This document shows, in pieces, positions 53,935 through 63,788 of a stretch of DNA of 64,000 nt. The stretch spans positions 3,229,623 to 3,293,622 of the forward strand of contig NZ_VMSB01000001.1 in the NCBI RefSeq assembly GCF_009858245.1, read 5' to 3'. Position numbers and translations under genes: made by a program. A model generated the notes under the pieces. That model was not told the DNA's origin, made no database searches, and saw nothing but the letters and a program-made list of their open reading frames with translations. The DNA comes from Ornithinibacter aureus (lineage in GTDB: Bacteria; Actinomycetota; Actinomycetes; Actinomycetales; Dermatophilaceae). How positions within the stretch are numbered: the first letter of the stretch is position 1; each line of letters starts with the position of its first letter.

Positions 53935-56358
53935 ATGAGCACTCTTTTCGATGGCCTCGACTTCGGTGAGCTCGACCCTGCCAAGGTCGACGCCTCCGGG
54001 GTTCCGACGTGGGCCCAGGCCGCGGCTGCCGGGCGCGGGCCTGACGGCGGCCCCGCCGCCGGCGCCGGCGAGCGTGGGCCGGTGCGCACCGACCCCGAGG
54101 AGCTGCTCGTCGGCCTGAACCCTCAGCAGCGCGAAGCCGTGCTCCACGACGGTGGGCCGCTGCTGATCGTCGCCGGTGCCGGGTCGGGCAAGACCCGGGT
54201 GCTCACCCAGCGCATCGCCCACCTCATGGCCGCCCGCGGGGTGCAGCCGGGCCAGATCCTCGCGATCACGTTCACCAACAAGGCCGCCGCCGAGATGCGC
54301 GAGCGGGTCTCCGCCCTCGTCGGCCCGCGGGCCAAGGCGATGTGGGTGATGACCTTCCACAGCGCCTGCGTGCGCATCCTGCGGCGCGAGGCCGACAAGG
54401 TCGGCATGCGCTCGACCTTCTCCATCTACGACGCCGCCGACTCGCAGCGCCTGATGTCGATGGTCCTGCGCGACCTGGACCTGGACCCCAAGCGCTACAA
54501 CCCGCGCTCGTTCAGCCACCAGGTGTCCAACCTCAAGAACGAGCTCATCGACGAGGAGACGTTCGCCAGCCGTACGGGCGAAGCCAGCCCGCACCAGGAG
54601 CAGGTGCTGGCCGAGGCCTACTCGATGTACCAGCGCCGCCTGCGTCAGGCCAACGCCATGGACTTCGACGACCTCATCATGACCACGGTCCACATGTTCC
54701 AGGCCTTCCCCGACGTGGGCGAGCACTACCGCCGGCGCTTCCGCCACGTCATGGTCGACGAGTACCAGGACACCAACCACGCGCAGTACCAGCTGATCCG
54801 TGAGCTCGTCGGGTCCGACCAGACCAGGGCAGAACACGGCGTCGAACCCAGCGAGCTCGTCGTCGTCGGTGATGCCGACCAGTCGATCTACGCCTTCCGC
54901 GGGGCGACGATCCGCAACATCGAGGAGTTCGAGGTCGACTACCCCGACGCTCGCACGATCCTCCTCGAGCAGAACTACCGTTCCACCCAGACCATCCTGC
55001 AGGCCGCCAACGCGGTCATCGCCCGCAACGAGAAGCGGCGCAAGAAGAACCTGTGGAGCGAGAGCGGTGACGGGGCCCGCATCGTCGGCTACGTCGGCGA
55101 CAACGAGCACGACGAGGCCTCGTTCGTCGCGCGCACCATCGACCGCCTCGGTGACGAGCACGGCATCCGGCCCCGTGACGTCGCGGTGTTCTACCGCACC
55201 AACGCGCAGTCGCGGGCGCTGGAAGAGGTCTTCGTGCGCGTCGGCCTGCCCTACAAGGTGGTCGGTGGCACCCGGTTCTACGAGCGCCGCGAGGTCAAGG
55301 ACGCCTTGGCCTACCTGCGGGTGCTGTCCAACCCGACCGACACGGTGAACCTGCGCCGCATCCTCAACGTGCCCAAGCGAGGCATCGGGGACCGCGCCGA
55401 GGCGTGTGTCGGCGCCCTCGCCGAGCGTGAGCGGATCCCGTTCGTGGCGGCGCTCGGCCGCCCCGAGGACGCCCCCGGCATCGCCACCCGGTCGGTGACC
55501 GCCATCAAGGGGTTCACCGCTCTCCTGGAGAGCCTCGGGCAGGTGCGTGACGACGAGGATGCCGGGGTGGCCGACCTCCTCGAAGCCGTCCTCGACCGCT
55601 CGGGGTACGTCGCCGAGCTGCGCGAGAGCCGCGACCCGCAGGACGAGACGCGCGTCGAGAACCTGGCCGAGCTCGTCGCCGTCGCGCAGGAGTTCGACGA
55701 AGCCCGCCGTGAGACCGGCGAGGTGATCGCCCTCGAGGACTTCCTCGAGCAGGTCTCGCTCGTCGCCGACGCCGACGAGATCCCCGACACCGAGGAGGCC
55801 GAGGCCGCCGGGGTGGTCACCCTGATGACCCTGCACACGGCCAAGGGCCTGGAGTTCCCCGTCGTCTTCCTCACCGGCATGGAGGACGGCACCTTCCCGC
55901 ACCTGCGCAGCCTGGCCGACCCCAAGGAGCTCGAGGAGGAGCGCCGACTGGCCTACGTCGGGATCACGCGGGCCCGCGAGCGTCTGCACCTGTCGCGGGC
56001 AGCAGTGCGCTCGGCGTGGGGGGCGCCGCAGTACAACCCGCCGTCACGCTTCCTCGACGAGATCCCTGCCGAGCTGCTCCAGTGGGAGCGCGAGCTCTCC
56101 GGGGCGGCTGCCGTGGGCCGTCGGGACCAGCGTCCCGCCGTCGCGACCCTCGCCGCTCGACCGGGTGTGCGCTCGCCGGGCAACCGGCCGGTCATCGCGT
56201 TGTCGGCAGGGGACCGGGTGACGCATGACAGCTACGGTCTCGGCACGGTGGTGCGCACCCTCGGAGAGGGTGACAAGACCCAGGCCGAGGTCGACTTCGG
56301 CGGTGACCTCGGGGTCAAGCGCTTCGTGCTGCGCTACGCCCCGCTCGAAAAGCTCTGA
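53935..56358 (+). CDS. pcrA: UvrD/PcrA-type DNA helicase
   Basis: The product is 807 residues, a superfamily 1A helicase. Walker A (VAGAGSGKTRVLTQRI) is near residue 80, motif II is MVDEYQDTN near residue 280, motif III is GDADQSIYAFRGA, motif IV is EQNYRST and motif V is TLHTAKGLEFPVVF. The C-terminal tail ends with the tudor-like domain GDRVTHDSYGLGTV of PcrA that binds RNA polymerase. It unwinds DNA in nucleotide excision and replication repair. The start is an ATG ten bases after TAGGGT. Its stop lies seven bases from the convergent M23 gene. Confidence 0.95.
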   Translation: MSTLFDGLDFGELDPAKVDASGVPTWAQAAAAGRGPDGGPAAGAGERGPVRTDPEELLVGLNPQQREAVLHDGGPLLIVAGAGSGKTRVLTQRIAHLMAARGVQPGQILAITFTNKAAAEMRERVSALVGPRAKAMWVMTFHSACVRILRREADKVGMRSTFSIYDAADSQRLMSMVLRDLDLDPKRYNPRSFSHQVSNLKNELIDEETFASRTGEASPHQEQVLAEAYSMYQRRLRQANAMDFDDLIMTTVHMFQAFPDVGEHYRRRFRHVMVDEYQDTNHAQYQLIRELVGSDQTRAEHGVEPSELVVVGDADQSIYAFRGATIRNIEEFEVDYPDARTILLEQNYRSTQTILQAANAVIARNEKRRKKNLWSESGDGARIVGYVGDNEHDEASFVARTIDRLGDEHGIRPRDVAVFYRTNAQSRALEEVFVRVGLPYKVVGGTRFYERREVKDALAYLRVLSNPTDTVNLRRILNVPKRGIGDRAEACVGALAERERIPFVAALGRPEDAPGIATRSVTAIKGFTALLESLGQVRDDEDAGVADLLEAVLDRSGYVAELRESRDPQDETRVENLAELVAVAQEFDEARRETGEVIALEDFLEQVSLVADADEIPDTEEAEAAGVVTLMTLHTAKGLEFPVVFLTGMEDGTFPHLRSLADPKELEEERRLAYVGITRARERLHLSRAAVRSAWGAPQYNPPSRFLDEIPAELLQWERELSGAAAVGRRDQRPAVATLAARPGVRSPGNRPVIALSAGDRVTHDSYGLGTVVRTLGEGDKTQAEVDFGGDLGVKRFVLRYAPLEKL

Positions 56359-56364
56359 CCGGCC

Positions 56365-57168
56365 TCAGCCGACGAGGATGCCCTTCTTCTTCAGCCAGGG
56401 GTAGGGGTCGATCGCGTCGCCGCCACCGGGGTGGATCTCGAGGTGCAGGTGCGCCCCGAACGACCGCCCGGTGTTGCCCACGGCGCCGACGACGTCGCCG
56501 GGCAGGACGTTCTGGCCGGACTTGACGTCCATCCGGCTCATGTGGTGGTAGGTCGACGAGGTGCCGTCCCAGTACTTGATCTCGACCTTGTTGCCGGCGA
56601 CCGAGCTGTAGGCGGCGTGCACCACCACGCCCTTGGACATCGCGTACAGGGGGGTGCCGGTCGGCGCCGCCACGTCGATGCCGTTGTGGTTGCGGCCCCA
56701 TCGGGGGCCGAAGTCGGAGGTGTGGCGCCCGGTGCGGATCGCCTTCACCCACTTCTTGCCGTTGCGCTCGGCCTCGGCCCGGGCCTTGGCCTTCTCGGCC
56801 GCCTTGCGCTTGGCGTCTCGGGCAGCGCGGACCTTGGCCTCGACGCGCCCCTGGAGGGCCGCCGTCTGCATCGAGGAGTCCTGTCGGCGCACGGCGAGGT
56901 CGATGACCGTCGCCTCGTCGGCAGCCTGCTCCGTGCGCGCCGTCTCCGACTGTGCTCCGGAGAGGTCGAGCGTCAGCGGGGCAGCCACCGGAACGGCGGA
57001 CTCAGCCATCGTGGCGCCGGTCGCCGTCACCACGAGGGCTGCGGCCGCGGCCGTCGGGAGCACGAAGCTCGAGCTCAGGGATCGAGGCAGGCGCGCACTG
57101 CGAGCCGGACGGTGCCGACCGGCATAGTGACGCCCTTGATAGGACGAAGAACTCAAGAGGGTCCTCAA
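56365..57168 (-). CDS. Secreted M23 metallopeptidase (peptidoglycan hydrolase)
   Basis: The product is about 267 residues. A basic N-terminus leads to a hydrophobic export segment (FVLPTAAAAALVVTATGAT, about 36-54). A charged helical stretch with many Ala, Arg and Lys follows (about 105-140), then the M23 domain with the zinc motifs HNGIDVAAP near residue 162 and HLHLEIH near residue 243. It would cut peptidoglycan cross-bridges. The only in-frame starts near the right place are TTG codons (57168 or 57156), so the start is uncertain. The 167 bp upstream show no gene. Confidence 0.88.
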   Translation of the reverse strand: MRTLLSSSSYQGRHYAGRHRPARSARLPRSLSSSFVLPTAAAAALVVTATGATMAESAVPVAAPLTLDLSGAQSETARTEQAADEATVIDLAVRRQDSSMQTAALQGRVEAKVRAARDAKRKAAEKAKARAEAERNGKKWVKAIRTGRHTSDFGPRWGRNHNGIDVAAPTGTPLYAMSKGVVVHAAYSSVAGNKVEIKYWDGTSSTYHHMSRMDVKSGQNVLPGDVVGAVGNTGRSFGAHLHLEIHPGGGDAIDPYPWLKKKGILVG

Positions 57169-57335
57169 GGGTCAGGGGAAACTGGGCTTGGTTCAGACTA
57201 CCGTGACCATTCCGTGACACAAATTCCGCGTCCACAGGCTGGCCCCCTCAGGTACTCGCGCGCGGGTGCCCCATGCCCCTGACGTGGGCTTTTGGCGCTC
57301 CCGTGATCCCCGTCACGACCAGGAGCGCCGGGCCG

Positions 57336-58277
57336 TCATTCGTCGCGGACGAGGGGGGTGACGCCCGAGCGCACGGTGCTGCCGTCGGCATCCAGGTGCG
57401 CCAGGGCGGTGGAGATACCGTGCACGACCTCGCCGAGCATCGGCAGGGTGAGGTGCCCCGCGCCGTGGAGGCGCACGTTGCGGGCGCTGAGGTCCTGGTG
57501 ACGCAGGGCGGCGGCCCGCTGCGGCACGATCGCGAGGTCGGTGTCCGACCAGTAGGAGATGAACCGGGTGCGGCAGCCCCGCACGGGGCGGGCCAGCTCG
57601 CGCATGAGCCCGCTGCCGGGCCGCATCTGCTCCATCAGCCGTGTCGGCACGGCGTATGCGGCATACGTGCCGGTGTGGGGTGTGCCCAGGGTGACGAGGG
57701 TGTGTACCCGGGCGTCCCCGCCGAGCCGGGTGACGTAGTAGCGGGCGATGAGGCCGCCGAGGCTGTGCCCGATGATGTGGATGCGCTCGAAGCCGGTCTC
57801 GGCGACGATCTGCTCGACCTCGGCCCCGAGGCCGGCTGCCGCGGACCGCACGTCGGTGAGGATCGTCGAGTAGTTCATCGCGAAGACGTTCGAGAACCCG
57901 CGACGGGTCAGCCCACGCCGCAGCAGCGTGAAGATCGACCGGTTGCTGACGATGCCGTGGACGAGCAGGATCGGGGTCCCGGCGGCCTCGATGTTGGAGA
58001 CCAGCAGGCCGCGCTGCACGGGCGGCAGGTGCTCGAGCCGGTACGCCGGCCCGGTGCGCGAGGCGCGGCTGCCGACCAGGCCGAGCGGCCACGTCGCCAC
58101 GTGGGCCGTCATCCAGGCCGCCTCCACGGCGCAGCCGGCGAGCACCGCAGGGTCCAGGGCCGACCGCGAGAGCCCCACCACGGCATCCACGGTGGCCCGC
58201 GCGCGACCCAGCACCGTCACCCCCGTGGGGGCGGTGTCCTGCTCGGGGTCGGCCACCGGCCGCAGGGAGTTCGCCAT
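57336..58277 (-). CDS. Lipase-like alpha/beta hydrolase
   Basis: The product is 313 residues from the ATG at 58277, which follows GGGAG by five bases. The oxyanion strand TPILLVHGIVSNRSIF is near residue 100, the nucleophile is in IIGHSLGGLIARYYV near residue 168, and the histidine probably in LHGAGHLTLPML near residue 286. The pattern resembles esterase/lipases of the LipA/PGAP1-like group. No clear signal peptide is present. Substrate unknown. Confidence 0.82.
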   Translation of the reverse strand: MANSLRPVADPEQDTAPTGVTVLGRARATVDAVVGLSRSALDPAVLAGCAVEAAWMTAHVATWPLGLVGSRASRTGPAYRLEHLPPVQRGLLVSNIEAAGTPILLVHGIVSNRSIFTLLRRGLTRRGFSNVFAMNYSTILTDVRSAAAGLGAEVEQIVAETGFERIHIIGHSLGGLIARYYVTRLGGDARVHTLVTLGTPHTGTYAAYAVPTRLMEQMRPGSGLMRELARPVRGCRTRFISYWSDTDLAIVPQRAAALRHQDLSARNVRLHGAGHLTLPMLGEVVHGISTALAHLDADGSTVRSGVTPLVRDE

Positions 58278-58405
58278 GGCTCTCCCACTGTAGGGCTCGG
58301 ATGCCGTGCGCGCCGGTCGTCGCGGACCCTGACCTTCCAGCGTGAGAAGCGTCCCACCCGGCGCCCTGTGCCGACCTCGGCTGCCCAAGAGGCTGCCGAC
58401 CCCGT

Positions 58406-58411
58406 TAGGCT
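58406..58411 (+). promoter_or_regulatory. -10 box TAGGCT of sucCD, with a leader
   Basis: TAGGCT lies 44 bases before the sucC start, leaving a short leader with AAGGACGG (58440-58447) as a ribosome binding site. This contrasts with the many leaderless genes nearby. Confidence 0.5.
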
Positions 58412-58455
58412 CCCCACCGGACCACCTACTGCCAACAGCAAGGACGGATCGCCCC

Positions 58456-59634
58456 GTGGATCTCTTCGAGTACCAGGCCCGTGACGTGTTCGAGAAGCAC
58501 GGTGTGCCCGTGCTCGCCGGGGCCGTCGCCACGACCCCGGAACAGGCCCGAGATGCGGCCGAGCGCATCGGCGCGGCCAGCGGCGGGGTGACCGTCGTCA
58601 AGGCCCAGGTCAAGGTCGGTGGCCGGGGCAAGGCCGGCGGCGTCAAGGTCGCGAAGTCCGTCGACGAGGCGCAGGAGCACGCGGCCGCGATCCTCGGCAT
58701 GGACATCAAGGGCCACACCGTGCACCAGGTGATGATCGCCCAGGGGGCCCGCATCGACGAGGAGTACTACTTCTCGATCCTGCTCGACCGCGCGAACCGC
58801 ACCTACCTGGCCATGTGCTCCAAGGAGGGCGGCATGGACATCGAGCAGCTCGCCGTCGAGCGGCCGGAGGCCCTGGCGCGCGTCGCCGTCGACCCCAACG
58901 TCGGCATCGACGACGCCAAGGCCCGCGAGATCGTCGAGGCGGCCGGCTTCGACGCCGAGACCGCCGCGAAGATCGAGCCCGTGCTCAAGACCCTCTGGGC
59001 GGTCTACCGCGACGAGGACGCCACCCTCGTCGAGGTCAACCCCCTCGTGCGCACCGAGGACGGCGACATCGTGGCGCTGGACGGCAAGGTCTCCCTCGAT
59101 GCGAACGCCTTCTTCCGCCACCCCGAGCACGAGGCGCTCGAGGACAAGGCCGAGACCGACCCGTTGGAGGCCGCCGCGAAGGAGAAGGACCTCAACTACG
59201 TCAAGCTCGACGGCTCGGTCGGCATCATCGGCAACGGTGCGGGTCTGGTCATGAGCACCCTCGACGTCGTGGCCTACGCCGGCGAGGAGTTCGGGGGTCA
59301 GAAGCCCGCCAACTTCCTCGACATCGGCGGCGGCGCGAGCGCCGAGGTCATGGCCAACGGGCTGCACATCATCCTTTCCGACCCGCAGGTCAAGAGCGTC
59401 TTCGTCAACGTCTTCGGCGGCATCACCGCCTGCGACGCGGTCGCCAACGGCATCGTCGGGGCGCTCGACGCGCTCGGCGACGAGGAGGACCGTCCGCTGG
59501 TCGTCCGCCTCGACGGCAACAACGTCGAGGAGGGTCGGCGCATCCTCGCGGAGCGCAACCATCCCCGAGTCATCATCGAGGCCACGATGGACGGCGCCGC
59601 GCGCCGTGCCGCCGAGCTGGCTTCCCAGGCCTGA
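58456..59634 (+). CDS. sucC: Succinyl-CoA synthetase beta subunit
   Basis: The product is 392 residues from the GTG at 58456, giving the standard start [19 protein letters not shown]. The ATP-grasp domain shows [16 protein letters not shown] near residue 48 and [11 protein letters not shown] near residue 193; the CoA-ligase part has [10 protein letters not shown] and [13 protein letters not shown]. With SucD it makes succinate and ATP or GTP from succinyl-CoA in the citric acid cycle. Confidence 0.97.
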   Translation: MDLFEYQARDVFEKHGVPVLAGAVATTPEQARDAAERIGAASGGVTVVKAQVKVGGRGKAGGVKVAKSVDEAQEHAAAILGMDIKGHTVHQVMIAQGARIDEEYYFSILLDRANRTYLAMCSKEGGMDIEQLAVERPEALARVAVDPNVGIDDAKAREIVEAAGFDAETAAKIEPVLKTLWAVYRDEDATLVEVNPLVRTEDGDIVALDGKVSLDANAFFRHPEHEALEDKAETDPLEAAAKEKDLNYVKLDGSVGIIGNGAGLVMSTLDVVAYAGEEFGGQKPANFLDIGGGASAEVMANGLHIILSDPQVKSVFVNVFGGITACDAVANGIVGALDALGDEEDRPLVVRLDGNNVEEGRRILAERNHPRVIIEATMDGAARRAAELASQA

Positions 59635-59668
59635 CCCACCCGAGCGCGAAGAGAGACGTAGACAACCC

Positions 59669-60562
59669 ATGGCCATCTTCCTCACCGCAGACTCCAAGGT
59701 CATCGTCCAGGGCATGACCGGCTCCGAGGGCATGAAGCACACGCAGCGGATGCTGCGCTCCGGCACCGACGTCGTCGGCGGAGTCAACCCCCGCAAGGCC
59801 GGCACCACGGTCGAGTTCGAGGGCGGCAGGACCGTCCCCGTGTTCGGCAGCGTCGCCGAGGCGATGGCGCAGACCGGGGCTGACGTCAGCGTCATCTTCG
59901 TGCCCGCTGCCTTCACCAAAGCCGCCGCCATCGAGGCCGTCGACGCCGGCATCCCGCTCGCCGTCGTCATCACCGAGGGTGTCGCCGTCAAGGACACCGC
60001 CGAGTTCTACAACTACGCCAAGGACAAGGGCACGACCCGCATCATCGGGCCGAACTGCCCGGGCCTGATCAGCCCCGGTGCCGCCAACGCGGGCATCATC
60101 CCGGCCGACATCTCCGGCCCCGGCCGCATCGGGCTGGTGTCGAAGTCGGGCACCCTGACCTACCAGATGATGTACGAGCTGCGGGACTTCGGGTTCTCCA
60201 CGGGCGTCGGCATCGGTGGTGACCCGATCATCGGCACCACCCACATCGACTGCCTCGAGGCGTTCCAGAACGACCCCGACACCGACGCCATCGTCATGAT
60301 CGGCGAGATCGGTGGCGACGCCGAGGAGCGGGCCGCGGCCTACATCAAGGACCACGTCACCAAGCCGGTCGTCGGCTACGTGGCGGGCTTCACCGCCCCC
60401 GAGGGCAAGACCATGGGCCACGCAGGCGCCATCGTGTCAGGCTCCTCGGGCACCGCGCAGGCCAAGAAGGACGCCCTCGAGGCGGCCGGGGTCAAGGTCG
60501 GCAAGACGCCGTCCGAGGCCGCTCACCTGATGCGCGAGATCATGCAGGGCCTCCAGGCCTGA
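59669..60562 (+). CDS. sucD: Succinyl-CoA synthetase alpha subunit
   Basis: The product is 297 residues. The CoA-binding start [21 protein letters not shown], the [12 protein letters not shown] turn near residue 127 and the phospho-histidine in [13 protein letters not shown] near residue 252 are conserved. It begins 34 bp after sucC and is its obligate partner. Confidence 0.97.
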   Translation: MAIFLTADSKVIVQGMTGSEGMKHTQRMLRSGTDVVGGVNPRKAGTTVEFEGGRTVPVFGSVAEAMAQTGADVSVIFVPAAFTKAAAIEAVDAGIPLAVVITEGVAVKDTAEFYNYAKDKGTTRIIGPNCPGLISPGAANAGIIPADISGPGRIGLVSKSGTLTYQMMYELRDFGFSTGVGIGGDPIIGTTHIDCLEAFQNDPDTDAIVMIGEIGGDAEERAAAYIKDHVTKPVVGYVAGFTAPEGKTMGHAGAIVSGSSGTAQAKKDALEAAGVKVGKTPSEAAHLMREIMQGLQA

Positions 60563-60582
60563 CCGGACTCACACCCCGCACT

Positions 60583-60626
60583 TATTGCACTGCAGCCACC
60601 CGGATCCGGGTGGCTGCAGTGCAATA
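60583..60626 (+). terminator. Perfect 44-bp palindrome after sucD
   Basis: The sequence is fully self-complementary, with 22-bp arms meeting at GGATCC and no loop spacer. As RNA it would form a stem closed by a few unpaired bases. It starts with TATTGCACTGCAG and ends with its complement. It lies 20 bp after sucD and before the DUF6350 gene on the same strand. Confidence 0.75.
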
Positions 60627-60699
60627 CGTCGCGAGTAGTCGGGGTGCGGCACGGCGTTGCTCAGCCACTGTCGGCCTCTCCTCGCGCACACTGGTGCAG

Positions 60700-61995
60700 A
60701 TGTCTGTCGTCGACCGCCTCCGCTCCGCCTTCCCCGGCTCCACCGACCCCGGGGACGACGCCGAGCCCACCGACGGCTCGACCCCGCACCCCCTCGAGTC
60801 CGCCGAGACCGCCGAGACCGCCGAGACCGCACCGTGGTGGCACGCCACCGCCGTCGGCCTGGTGACGGGGCTGGCCTCCCTGCTCATCGTGCTCGCACCG
60901 GTGGTGCTGGCCTGGCTCACCGACCCGATCGAGGGCAGCACCGTGTCGCAAGCCGTCGGCACCGGCGCAGCGTTCTGGCTGCTCAGTTCCGGCGGGCACC
61001 TCTCGATGGGGCCGGTCGCGCTCTCCCTCGTGCCGCTGCTGGCTCTGGCCCTGCTCGTCGTGGTGGCGCGGCGCGGCGCCGGTGAGGCTCTGGCGGAGGT
61101 CACCACCGAGGGCGAGCACTGGCGCGGCCTGCTCCCCACCCCGCTCGCGACCGCCGTCGGCGCATGGTGGGGCGGGTATGCCGTCGCCGTCGCCGCGGCG
61201 GTCGGGCTCGCCACCCTCGGGCCGTTCTCCGTCTCCGCGCTCAGCCTCGTGCTACCGCTGGTGCTCGTCCCGCTCCTCGCCGTCGCCCTGGCCGTGCGCC
61301 CCCTCGTGCGCGACGAACCCGACGTCCTCGGGCCGGTGCTCGACCCCGACCGTGTCCCCGACCTGGTCCGCCGCGGCATCCGCCCGGGCCTGGCGGGAAT
61401 GCGGGCGCTGTTCGCGGTCGGGGCCGTCGTCGTCCTGGGCGCCGTCGCCCTCTCGTGGGGCGAGGTGTCCACCATCTCGGCAGAGGTCGGCGCCGCGGGT
61501 GTCGGCAGCGTGGTGCTGGCACTTGCCCAGCTCGCCTACCTGCCGAACATCTGCGTGTGGGTCATCTCCTTCCTCGCCGGCCCGGGGTTCCAGGTCGTCG
61601 AAGGTGGCTCCGTCACCTGGTCGGGCTCGGAGGGTGGCCTGCTGCCGATGGTTCCGGTGCTCGCAGCCCTGCCCCAGCCCGGGGCGTTCCCTTGGTTCGT
61701 GGCCCTCAGCGTGCTCGTCGTCGTGGGCGTGGGCTGGTTCATCGGGCGGCGTGCGCTGCGCGAGGTCGCCCGGCTGTCACGGCTTCGCACCAAGGCAGCG
61801 GTTGCGCTGTCGGCCTGCGCGGTGACGGCGGTGGTCGTGGTCGCTCTCGACCTCGTCGCCGGCGGTGCGGCCGGGCAGTTCCGACTGTCGGCTGTGGGCG
61901 CACCCGACCTGAGCCTGTTGTTCGTCCTCTTCCTCGAGCTGTCTCTCGGCGCACTGGTTGCCGTGCTGCGCGACGCCTGGACCCTGCGGCGATGA
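60700..61995 (+). CDS. DUF6350 family membrane protein
   Basis: The product is 431 residues from the ATG at 60700. A polar N-terminal tail includes ETAETAETA, encoded by three 9-bp repeats. About ten hydrophobic helices follow, with the conserved SSGGHLSMGPVALSLVPLL near residue 97 and PNICVWVISFLAGPGFQV near residue 285. The family is typically found between sucD and purN in actinobacteria, as here. The function is not established. Confidence 0.85.
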   Translation: MSVVDRLRSAFPGSTDPGDDAEPTDGSTPHPLESAETAETAETAPWWHATAVGLVTGLASLLIVLAPVVLAWLTDPIEGSTVSQAVGTGAAFWLLSSGGHLSMGPVALSLVPLLALALLVVVARRGAGEALAEVTTEGEHWRGLLPTPLATAVGAWWGGYAVAVAAAVGLATLGPFSVSALSLVLPLVLVPLLAVALAVRPLVRDEPDVLGPVLDPDRVPDLVRRGIRPGLAGMRALFAVGAVVVLGAVALSWGEVSTISAEVGAAGVGSVVLALAQLAYLPNICVWVISFLAGPGFQVVEGGSVTWSGSEGGLLPMVPVLAALPQPGAFPWFVALSVLVVVGVGWFIGRRALREVARLSRLRTKAAVALSACAVTAVVVVALDLVAGGAAGQFRLSAVGAPDLSLLFVLFLELSLGALVAVLRDAWTLRR

Positions 61996-62603
61996 CCGAC
62001 CCGCTGCGCCTGGTCGTCCTCGTCTCCGGCTCGGGCAGCAACCTCCAGGCCCTCATCGACGCTGCCACAGACCCCGGCGCTCCGTTCCGGGTGGTCGCCG
62101 TCGGGGCCGACCGCGACGGCACCCTCGGCCTGGAGCGTGCGGTGGGCAACGGCATCCCCACGTTCGTCTGCCGGGTCCCCGACTACACGACCCGCGCCGA
62201 CTGGGACGAGGCGCTGGCGCGCCTGATCTCGGATGCCGCCCCCGACCTCGTCGTGTCAGCGGGCTTCATGAAGGTGCTGGGCCCCACGGTGCTGGCCCGC
62301 CACCGGGTGATCAACACGCACCCGGCGCTGCTGCCGAGCTTCCCCGGCGCCCACGGGGTGCGGGACGCGATGGCGCACGGCGTGCGGGTCACGGGGTGCA
62401 CGTGCCACTGGGTCGACGCAGGCGTCGACACGGGGGCGATCATCGACCAGCGGGCCGTGCGCATCGAGGACGACGACACCGTCGAGACCCTGCACGAACG
62501 GATCAAGGTGCTCGAACGCGACATGCTCGTCGAGGTCGTGCGCGCGCTGGCGCAGCACCGCACCTGGCAAGGCCCCGACGGGTTGAGCTCCGGTCGAGAG
62601 TAG
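61992..62603 (+). CDS. purN: Phosphoribosylglycinamide formyltransferase
   Basis: The product is 203 residues. The start LRLVVLVSGSGSNLQALIDA, the active-site NTHPALLPSFPGAHGV near residue 107 and HWVDAGVDTGAIIDQ near residue 135 are those of PurN. It transfers a formyl group from 10-formyl-THF to GAR in purine synthesis. The ATG overlaps the DUF6350 stop. The last codons and the stop lie within the following inverted repeat. purH, which usually comes next in actinobacteria, is absent here. Confidence 0.95.
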   Translation: MTDPLRLVVLVSGSGSNLQALIDAATDPGAPFRVVAVGADRDGTLGLERAVGNGIPTFVCRVPDYTTRADWDEALARLISDAAPDLVVSAGFMKVLGPTVLARHRVINTHPALLPSFPGAHGVRDAMAHGVRVTGCTCHWVDAGVDTGAIIDQRAVRIEDDDTVETLHERIKVLERDMLVEVVRALAQHRTWQGPDGLSSGRE

Positions 62604-62656
62604 GGGAATCGCCGCGCGGGGCTCGGGCCAGACGGCGTGTCGCCTACTCTCGACCG
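62591..62656 (+). terminator. purN terminator, inverted repeat related to the guaA hairpin
   Basis: The arms 62591-62614 and 62633-62656 match at 21 of 24 positions around an 18-base loop. The arm CGGTCGAGAGTAGGGGAATC shares GAGAGTAGG-GAATCGCCG with the hairpin after guaA. The left arm overlaps the purN stop codon. Confidence 0.75.
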
Positions 62657-62669
62657 GGCGGAGCAGCCG

Positions 62670-63788
62670 TCAGTCGGCGAGGGAGCGCAGTCGCGCGGCG
62701 ATTGCCTCGGGCCGCGCGTCGTTGACCCAGCCGCCGACGCCGCTCTCGGACCCTGCGAGGAACTTCAGGGTTCCCGGTGCGCGCAGCACCGAGACCACCT
62801 GGAGGTGCAGGCGCGAGACCTCACGGCCCTGGCGCACCGGGGCCTGGTGCCAGGCGGCGATGTAGGGCAGTGCGACGGGGCCGCCGTCCTCGGTGCGGTG
62901 GTAGCGGTCGAGGCGATCAAGCAGGTCGAGGTAGACCGTGGCGAGGTCGTCGCGCTCGGCGTCGTCGAGGGCGACCAGGTCGGGCACGTCGCGGTGTGGA
63001 GCGAGGTGGACCTCGACCGGCCAGCGGGCCGCGTAGGGCACGTACGCGGTCCAGTGGGTGCCGGTGATGACGATGCGCGAGCCGTCGGCCTGCTCCGCGC
63101 GCAGCAGGTCGGAGCCGAGCAGGCGACCGGTGCGGGCGTGATGGGCCTGGGCCTGCGCCAAGATCTCGCGGCTGCGGGCCGGCAGGTAGGGGTAGGCGTA
63201 GATCTGACCGTGGGGGTGGTGCAACGTGACCCCGATCTCCGGGCCACGGTTCTCGAAGCAGAACACGTGCTCGACCTCGGGGATCTGCGAGAGCCGGGCG
63301 GTGCGATCGGCCCAGGCGTCGATGACGGTGCGCACCCGACGCGGTGACAACGACCGGAAGCTGGTGTCGTGCTCGCTGGTGAAGCACACGACCTCGGTGC
63401 GGCCCAGCGCGGCGCGGTGCTCGAAGGGGGCCTCACCGGGGGCGTCGTCCACCGCCACGGGGGCGTAGGACGGGAAGCGGTTCTCGATGACGACGACGTC
63501 ATAGTCGGGGTCGGGGATCTCGGTCGCGATGCTGCCGCGGCCGGTGGGGCACAGCGGGCACTCGTCGCGCGGGGGCAACAGGATGCGGTTCATCCGGTGG
63601 CCGGCGACCGCGACCCAGTCCCCGATGAGCGCGTCGTAGCGCAGGTGCCCGGCGGCGGCCCGCTCAGGCAGGGGGCGGTCGTCGTCGGTGGTGCGCGGCG
63701 GGGCGCCGGGGGTGTCGTCGTAGTAGATGATCTCGCGGCCGTCGGCCAGGTTCCGCACGGTGCGCCGCACCGTCGTGGTGGCGCTCAC
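62670..63788 (-). CDS. galT: Galactose-1-phosphate uridylyltransferase
   Basis: The product is 372 residues. The nucleophilic histidine is in VTLHHPHGQIYAYPY near residue 193, and the zinc-binding CPLCPTGRG is near residue 77. It exchanges UMP between UDP-glucose and galactose-1-phosphate in the Leloir pathway. The GTG start overlaps the stop of the DeoR-type gene by 4 bp. galK and galE are not in the window. Confidence 0.95.
   Translation of the reverse strand: MSATTTVRRTVRNLADGREIIYYDDTPGAPPRTTDDDRPLPERAAAGHLRYDALIGDWVAVAGHRMNRILLPPRDECPLCPTGRGSIATEIPDPDYDVVVIENRFPSYAPVAVDDAPGEAPFEHRAALGRTEVVCFTSEHDTSFRSLSPRRVRTVIDAWADRTARLSQIPEVEHVFCFENRGPEIGVTLHHPHGQIYAYPYLPARSREILAQAQAHHARTGRLLGSDLLRAEQADGSRIVITGTHWTAYVPYAARWPVEVHLAPHRDVPDLVALDDAERDDLATVYLDLLDRLDRYHRTEDGGPVALPYIAAWHQAPVRQGREVSRLHLQVVSVLRAPGTLKFLAGSESGVGGWVNDARPEAIAARLRSLAD

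Noticed and set aside
53905-55989. 694-codon antisense frame opposite pcrA
   Set aside because: No recognisable domain or start signal, and pcrA on the other strand is complete and conserved.
57169-57335. Possible c-di-AMP riboswitch upstream of the M23 peptidase gene
   Set aside because: Such leaders occur before wall hydrolases in actinobacteria, but I could not find the conserved core and the space is too short.
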